A DNA stretch of 64,000 bases from the NCBI GenBank assembly GCA_964350695.1, contig CAYGKM010000009.1, positions 1 through 64,000 of the forward strand, given 5' to 3'. The position numbers and the translations under genes were made by a program. The stretch comes from TMED27 sp964350695. GTDB taxonomy: Bacteria; Pseudomonadota; Alphaproteobacteria; Micavibrionales; Micavibrionaceae. How positions within the stretch are numbered: the stretch's first letter is position 1; every line of letters begins with the position of its first letter. The notes beneath the pieces were generated by a model. That model saw only the letters and a list, made by a program, of their open reading frames with translations, had not been told where the DNA came from and did no database searches. This document shows, one piece after another, positions 59,654 to 64,000 of this stretch.

Positions 59654-59899
59654 ATGAAAGAACTTGGTAAAGGTTTTGCGGCAGCTTTTGATGTCGCGAG
59701 TTATTACGCTTGGAATTTTAAAGATAAAGGCGGTATTGCTCAGAAAGAGGCCGCTTTTAAAACGGCGGTTCCTGACGCAGAAGAAAGAGCGGCATTAAGA
59801 GAACAGGCGGCTACTCTTCTTTTTGGCGGTGGTAAAGAAGGTGGATCTTTCTTTAACAAACGAGTTGGTGCGCCCAGTCCTGCCGATTCTGTGAGTTAA
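59654..59899 (+). CDS. Small orphan protein (81 aa)
   Basis: No family recognised. ATG 59654 has AGGAG 8 bases upstream and a good promoter. It is an 81-residue soluble protein, helical at first (KELGKGFAAAFDVASYYAWNFKDKGG), then Ala/Glu-rich, ending in a Gly/Ser/Pro-rich tail. The gene is monocistronic and followed by a terminator. Confidence 0.7.
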   Translation: MKELGKGFAAAFDVASYYAWNFKDKGGIAQKEAAFKTAVPDAEERAALREQAATLLFGGGKEGGSFFNKRVGAPSPADSVS

Positions 59900-59967
59900 T
59901 CATCCCTTCGGCGGGATGAAAATTTCCGCCGCTTCACTTGGGATGCTTTCCAGATATACACTTTGAG

Positions 59968-59998
59968 ACGGGAACGCGAACGCTGTTCCCGTTTTTTG
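59968..59998 (+). terminator. Strong terminator after the 59654 gene
   Basis: ACGGGAAC (59968-59975) pairs with GTTCCCGT (59985-59992) around a 9-base loop, with TTTTT following. A weaker hairpin CATCCC/GGGATG lies at 59901-59918. The remaining 59999-60093 shows nothing beyond the leader of the next gene. Confidence 0.85.
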
Positions 59999-60093
59999 TT
60001 CTACGATCTTCTTAATCTTGATCGCCAATCTTTATTCATTGATTTGCGCAGTCCTTTTCGCCATATCTGTCAGGGTAGAATAAAGGATATAGC

Positions 60094-60759
60094 ATGGACA
60101 TGATTGCAGGAAAAAAAGCCCCTGAAGTATTGGATTATTTATTAAAGCGCCGCAGCGTAAAGGCCGAGGACTTAACTGCGCCTTCTCCCAGCGCGGCCCA
60201 GCTTGAGCAGATTTTGAGCGCCGCCAGCCGCGTGCCCGATCATGGGAAATTGTGTCCGTTTTATTATCTTGTATTTGAGGGCGATGCCCGCGCGAAAGCG
60301 GGGGATATCATCGCGGAGGCTTATGTGGCGGCGAACCCGTCGGCAGAAGCCGCCCAAATTGAACGCGAAAGGACGCGTTTTAGCCGCGTACCTCTGGTTG
60401 TGGGCATTATTCACCGCGCGCGGATGAGCAAAAACCCGCGCTGGGAACAGATGTTAACCTGCGGCGCGGCGGCGCAGAATTTCCTGCTGGCGTGCAACGC
60501 GCTGGGTTTTGGCGCGCAGTGGCTGACGGAGTGGTATGCGTATGATGAGAATGTGCGGAGCGGTTTAGGGCTTGATGATACGGATATTGTCGCGGGGTTT
60601 ATGTGCGTGGGGAGTGTATCTGCGCAGCCAGAGGAGCGCGATCGTCCAGATTTGGATTTAATCGTTAATCATTGGGAGCAGGGGGCTGCGCTTAAAAAAG
60701 GTGATGAATACAGCCGCGAGAAATTCGGCTATCCGCCTTTGGGGTTTAAGCGGAGTTAA
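60094..60759 (+). CDS. Nitroreductase family protein
   Basis: FMN-dependent nitroreductase-fold protein (221 aa), close in layout to the YdjA/RutE-type short enzymes. KRRSVKAEDLTAPSPSAAQLEQIL is followed by AASRVPDHGKLCPFYYLVF (FMN site), and GAAAQNFLLACNALGFGAQWLTEWYAYDE with the GFGAQW block. C-terminal FKRS. Substrate unknown. AAGGA lies 7 bases before the ATG at 60094 (a second Met follows two codons later). Its stop interlocks with the convergent gene (TTAA). Confidence 0.88.
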   Translation: MDMIAGKKAPEVLDYLLKRRSVKAEDLTAPSPSAAQLEQILSAASRVPDHGKLCPFYYLVFEGDARAKAGDIIAEAYVAANPSAEAAQIERERTRFSRVPLVVGIIHRARMSKNPRWEQMLTCGAAAQNFLLACNALGFGAQWLTEWYAYDENVRSGLGLDDTDIVAGFMCVGSVSAQPEERDRPDLDLIVNHWEQGAALKKGDEYSREKFGYPPLGFKRS

Positions 60760-61391
60760 GGCTCTCTTACCCAGCCAAATTTTTCATCTTCCCTGGTTAC
60801 ATTTGGCGCGTTTCTTTCCGTGGGAGCTGCGGGCGGCGCTTCAGAGCGGGCGGCTTCCATAATTTTTTGTGCCACTTCAAACTTCTCAAGACGTCTCATC
60901 GCCGTTTTGGGTTTGTGCTTGATGTCTTCGGCTTTTAAATCTTCGAACTCTCTTATGGCCACTTCAGTCTCGTTGATGAACTCTTTCCACTCATCTAAAG
61001 TCATGGGAGCATCGCAAAGTGCGGTATCAAAGACATAGGTTTCACCATCTGATGCCATGGTCGCGGCGGCTTCGTGGTGGATCCATTCATTGGGTTTATC
61101 AAAGGTAACGCGCGCAGTTAAAGCGTTTAAGCCTCTTTCGGTTAAAATGCTCTGCACGAGCGATCTTCTTGATTCACAACCATTGTCGGCATATTTGTTT
61201 GTCATGAAGTCTGCGTTTTTTAGTTGCCTGAACAAGTCTTGTACTTCTCTCGGCGTAAAAGGCTTGTTGTTGTTTTCCCAGGCATCATCAAGGAAGCTTT
61301 TGAAGGCGCGATGGTAGGAGTCACCTTCCAAATCAAGTTCGAATTTTTGGCGCCCGTTAGAGTCTGTAAATGCGTTTTTTATATTTGTCAT
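60756..61391 (-). CDS. Protein-glutaminase-like Cys-His-Asp hydrolase (tentative)
   Basis: A 211-residue soluble protein. The block KYADNGCESRRSLVQSIL (C72), EWIHHEAAA (H106) and ETYVFDTALCDAP (D122), followed by MTLDEWKEF, resembles protein-glutaminases, whose core has a D-x-GCYxRA-type Cys, a Trp-x-x-His-Val-Ala segment, an Asp-Pro-Ser strand and a Trp soon after. Such enzymes deamidate Gln side chains of proteins; related folds are used as effectors. No signal peptide is seen. The gene has a promoter that abuts its ATG. The N- and C-terminal ends are charged and probably flexible. Confidence 0.5.
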   Translation of the reverse strand: MTNIKNAFTDSNGRQKFELDLEGDSYHRAFKSFLDDAWENNNKPFTPREVQDLFRQLKNADFMTNKYADNGCESRRSLVQSILTERGLNALTARVTFDKPNEWIHHEAAATMASDGETYVFDTALCDAPMTLDEWKEFINETEVAIREFEDLKAEDIKHKPKTAMRRLEKFEVAQKIMEAARSEAPPAAPTERNAPNVTREDEKFGWVREP

Positions 61392-61398
61392 GATAATA

Positions 61399-61427
61399 TT
61401 TATATATGCTTATTATGGTAAATACAA
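61399..61427 (-). promoter_or_regulatory. Promoter abutting the start codon of the 60756-61391 gene
   Basis: On the minus strand TTGTAT (61427-61422), 17-bp spacer, TATAAA (61404-61399), then 7 bases to the ATG at 61391. No ribosome site is possible, so the mRNA is likely leaderless. Confidence 0.6.
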
Positions 61428-61447
61428 ATGTTTTTTATAGGGGGATA

Positions 61448-61960
61448 TTAGCACTGCCCATAGGGGGCGAGCCAGCTTGTTTCCGGGTTGGCTGTTTCAA
61501 AGGCCTGCTTCAAGTGCATTTTAAGGGCTGCGTTGCGCAGCGCAAGATTATAATTAGGGGCGACGCCTACTGACCCATCGGACATTTTCACCATGGTCAT
61601 CGACTTACCGTTTGTGTCGGCGCGGCACACATCCACGTCTACAACGTGTTTTCCCGCCATTTCTTTTGTGCGTTTTTTGTGAAAGCCGGGGCCTTCTTTG
61701 ATGATGTTGATTTGATTGGCCAGTCCTAAATCATGTTCGGTCCGGTCGGGTGTGATCCAGATAAAGTGCTTACCATCGTCTGTTTTTTTGTATTTGTGTG
61801 CGCCGATATGCATAATCGCGGAGTGGCTTAGTTCTTTGTTTAGACGTCTGAAATCCTTGGGGGAGAGATGTGCTTGTCCTATGCAAAAGTCTTCAAACTC
61901 TTGTAACTGTTGCAATATTTGCTGTTTTTTCTTTTCTTTTGTACCAAAACCGAAAATCAT
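61448..61960 (-). CDS. Orphan hypothetical protein (170 aa)
   Basis: No family recognised. The N-terminus is basic and coiled-coil-like (TKEKKKQQILQQLQEFEDF). It is followed by mixed segments with several His (SHSAIMHIGAHKYKK, GKHFIWITPDRTEHDLG) that could bind metal or nucleic acid; this is a guess only. The C-terminus is Trp/Pro-rich. GGAG lies 9 bases before the ATG. It is downstream of no known partner and codirectional with the protein-glutaminase-like gene. Confidence 0.65.
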   Translation of the reverse strand: MIFGFGTKEKKKQQILQQLQEFEDFCIGQAHLSPKDFRRLNKELSHSAIMHIGAHKYKKTDDGKHFIWITPDRTEHDLGLANQINIIKEGPGFHKKRTKEMAGKHVVDVDVCRADTNGKSMTMVKMSDGSVGVAPNYNLALRNAALKMHLKQAFETANPETSWLAPYGQC

Positions 61961-62056
61961 AAATATCTACTCCACATAGCCATCTTCTTTAATAATAACG
62001 GGGTAAATCTTAATTTATGATAAATTTATGTAAAATTTTATCTATCTATTAAATTA

Positions 62057-62085
62057 TTGACATAAAACTATATTTTTTGTATTTA
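62057..62085 (+). promoter_or_regulatory. Promoter abutting the start codon of the 62091 gene
   Basis: TTGACA (62057-62062), 17-bp spacer beginning TAAAACTATA, TATTTA (62080-62085), then 5 bases to the ATG at 62091. No ribosome site is present. It is a member of the GACATAA promoter type. Confidence 0.6.
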
Positions 62086-62090
62086 AATGC

Positions 62091-62921
62091 ATGGAAAATT
62101 CAGTTGTACCCGTATCAAACGAAACTTACAGGCAGATGCTCATCAAAAAATATTTTGATGGGTTTTGCTCTTTAGATTCTGCCGATCAAGGGCTTAAAGA
62201 TCGTGTCGAAGCCCTGAGTGGTCAGATTACCGAAAAATATGACAATGTTCTTGCGGGTGTATTTATCGAATATGCAATTGCCGCGGAAAATGCGCGCGAT
62301 GGTATTGCACCGGATGCAAATGCCATTATTACGCATGGATTTTTGATAGGGCTTAATCCTTTTCTTTCGGCGCGGGGCGAGGCGGGCGTTGATCTGGATG
62401 ATTTCTTTCAATGGTCTTCGGCCGGGCCGTCTTCCATGGAGGAGATTCTGAGCCAAAGCCTTACAATCAGAAACCGCGCTCTATCAGAGCTTTTGAAGTG
62501 TGTGCCGAAGCTTGTCGAGGGCAAACTCTCGCCCGGATATCTTTTATTTGCGTATTACAATGATCAGAGAATTCTAGATCGTCTCATTGGGTCTTCGCCG
62601 TTGTTTGACACTGCGGAGCATCCTGTTCTGGAGTTGTTTAAAAAACATTTGGATGTGGATGATAAGGAAGAGTTTGCCCGTTTACGCACAGCTATGGCAG
62701 AGCTTGCGCAGCCTGTTTTTGCCATGCGCCGAAAGCTACAGGAGAACGTGTTGTTACATGGTTTTTCTGAAAAGGCGCAGGGTTTAGTGCCTTCGCCGCA
62801 TTCACGTTCTTATGACACTCTTTTGCCGATGCGGGCGCAGGCGTGCCTGAACGTGATGGGGTTTAAGCAAATGGTGAGTTTGGACAATCATCCGGTTGAG
62901 CTTGATATTGGCAGGGGTTAA
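62091..62921 (+). CDS. Orphan hypothetical protein (276 aa)
   Basis: No family recognised. A soluble helical protein with repeated helix-turn patterns (YRQMLIKKYFDGFCSLDSAD, GQITEKYDNVLAGVFIEYAIAAENA, LFKKHLDVDDKEEFARLRTAMAELAQP). Met16 (62136) is an alternative start but has no better ribosome site. The promoter lies directly at ATG 62091, favouring the longer product and a leaderless mRNA. Its stop interlocks with that of the convergent lysyl-tRNA synthetase gene (TTAA). Confidence 0.68.
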   Translation: MENSVVPVSNETYRQMLIKKYFDGFCSLDSADQGLKDRVEALSGQITEKYDNVLAGVFIEYAIAAENARDGIAPDANAIITHGFLIGLNPFLSARGEAGVDLDDFFQWSSAGPSSMEEILSQSLTIRNRALSELLKCVPKLVEGKLSPGYLLFAYYNDQRILDRLIGSSPLFDTAEHPVLELFKKHLDVDDKEEFARLRTAMAELAQPVFAMRRKLQENVLLHGFSEKAQGLVPSPHSRSYDTLLPMRAQACLNVMGFKQMVSLDNHPVELDIGRG

Positions 62922-64000
62922 GCCGCTTTCGCGAATTTTCCATCCAGAGCATCGCGGATCAGGCTTGCGGTGTCTTTCACCCCATAGAGCTGAATAAAGC
63001 TGCCGAAGCGCGGGCCTTGGCTTTGTCCGAGGCAGATTTCATAGATCGCTTGAAACCACTCGCGCAGTTCGTCTTTCTCATATCCGTTGTCTTTGCCTGC
63101 GGTGAACACTTCCGTCATATAGATATCGGCGTCCAGACCGCCTTCCATGCTCTCCAGTTTTGTCGCGAGCGCACTCAGCGCGGCGGCTTCGCGCTCTGTG
63201 GGGCTGCGATATGTTTTTTCCGGTAGCACGAAATCCTGATAATATTTGATGGCATACCCAACGAGGCGATCAAGGAACGGCGCGCTTTCGGCGTTCGCAT
63301 CGGGCGCGTAGGCGTTGATGAATTTCCACAAGGTTGCGGGGTCATCCGTGTTCGCGGCGTTCACGAGGTTGAGAAGCAGCGCGAAGCTTACGGGTGTGTG
63401 CTGGCTGTTTGGGATTTTGCCATCATGGATATACCATGCGGGGTTTTCCAGCTTTTTATCGTCCTCTTGTTCGGGCAGTTTTTCCAGATAGGTGATGTAT
63501 TCATCCACGGCTTTCGGGATGATGTCGAAATACAATTTCTTCGCGCTGGTCGGGCGTTGATACATATAATATGCGAGGCTTTCATGCGGCGCATAATCAA
63601 GCCAGTCTTCCATTGTCAGGCCGTTGCCTTTGGATTTGGAGATTTTCTGGCCTGCTTCATCGAGGAAAAGCTCGTAGCGGAAGCCCGCAGGACCGCGTCC
63701 GCCAAGGATCTGCGTGATTTTCGAGGAGATTTCGGCGGCTGTGGTCAGGTCTTTGCCTGCCATCTCATAATCCACATCCAGCGCATACCAGCGCAGCGCC
63801 CAATCGGCGCGCCACTGCGCTTTGCAGCCGCCGCCGAGGATGCTCTGCGTGATGATCTCGCCTTTGCCCAAGCCTGTGCGGTCTTTTTCGCTGTCATCGG
63901 CAAGCTCGAAGGTTGCGATGCCTTTTTCCGCATCATCCACGGATTTCAGCAGCGCGTTATGCAGGATGAAGGGCTGTCCGTCTACATCAACAATCGGGAA
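62918..64000 (-). CDS. lysK: Lysyl-tRNA synthetase, class I (partial, N-terminus beyond right edge)
   Basis: The C-terminal 360 residues of a class I LysRS, which charges tRNA-Lys. This class is found in archaea, spirochaetes and many alphaproteobacteria, unlike the class II LysRS of most bacteria. The KMSKS-type motif is KISKSKGNG; GLTMEDWLDYAPHESLAYYMYQ and the helical anticodon-binding domain follow. The frame stays open from 63940 up to base 64000, so the N-terminus with the HIGH motif lies beyond the window. The full protein would have about 520 residues. Confidence 0.93.
   Translation of the reverse strand, partial: FPIVDVDGQPFILHNALLKSVDDAEKGIATFELADDSEKDRTGLGKGEIITQSILGGGCKAQWRADWALRWYALDVDYEMAGKDLTTAAEISSKITQILGGRGPAGFRYELFLDEAGQKISKSKGNGLTMEDWLDYAPHESLAYYMYQRPTSAKKLYFDIIPKAVDEYITYLEKLPEQEDDKKLENPAWYIHDGKIPNSQHTPVSFALLLNLVNAANTDDPATLWKFINAYAPDANAESAPFLDRLVGYAIKYYQDFVLPEKTYRSPTEREAAALSALATKLESMEGGLDADIYMTEVFTAGKDNGYEKDELREWFQAIYEICLGQSQGPRFGSFIQLYGVKDTASLIRDALDGKFAKAA

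Noticed and set aside
1..64000. tRNA, rRNA or CRISPR array
   Set aside because: No cloverleaf, rRNA segment or regularly spaced repeat was seen in any intergenic space. None of the gaps exceeds 300 bases.

Overview
The window is bacterial chromosome from an alphaproteobacterium. Three things point there: the gene orders xthA..erpA-dgt..SPOR-nagZ-scpAB-tatABC, mdh..sucCD..sucA..sucB..lpd and xerC-DUF484..priA..atpHAGDC; a class I lysyl-tRNA synthetase; and lineage markers such as DUF2336, DUF3253 and a sporulation-related-repeat (SPOR) protein. Many orphan proteins without a recognisable family suggest a poorly sampled order. A Micavibrio-like or other deep alphaproteobacterial lineage is a guess, not something the sequence proves. 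I saw no rRNA, tRNA, CRISPR array, insertion sequence or intact prophage.

Layout. 1-9 kb: exonuclease III (cut by the left edge), one orphan, erpA, dgt, then a tight run SPOR protein-nagZ-scpA-scpB-tatA-tatB-tatC-zapE covering wall recycling, chromosome condensation and Tat export. 9-12 kb: cytidine deaminase, DUF3253, DUF2336 and an orphan. 11.9-36.8 kb: a TCA-cycle block (malate dehydrogenase, succinyl-CoA synthetase, the three 2-oxoglutarate dehydrogenase subunits) broken up by accessory genes. One insert (13-19.5 kb) holds two lytic-transglycosylase-like proteins, a 668-residue coiled-coil protein and two orphans. Another (22-26 kb) holds a sigma-54-type promoter with a 39-residue membrane peptide, a long hairpin with a C-rich loop, and a tandem pair of paralogous orphans. 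A third insert is thiE-thiD-thiL between sucA and sucB, so genes for making thiamine diphosphate sit beside the enzyme that uses it.

36.8-45.5 kb: xerC, DUF484, an orphan, transaldolase, a D-amino-acid-oxidase-like flavoenzyme, an orphan, priA and two tandem TraX-like membrane proteins. 45.6-51.2 kb: atpHAGDC with two extra small genes inside it. 51.2-55.4 kb: pabB-pabA-pabC plus a LOG-family gene on the minus strand. 55.6-64 kb: orphans, a DinG/XPD-type helicase, a nitroreductase, a protein that resembles protein-glutaminase, and the C-terminal two thirds of lysyl-tRNA synthetase.

Three regulatory and repeat themes stand out. First, a promoter type with a GACATAA-containing -35 region and T-rich spacer precedes many orphans. 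Second, several of these promoters put the predicted transcription start at or within a few bases of the start codon, which suggests leaderless mRNAs. Third, a 70-80 bp palindromic element ending in GTCATTGCGAG / CTCGCAATGAC occurs twice, once between pabB and pabA and once inside priA, where it is read in frame as 26 extra residues.
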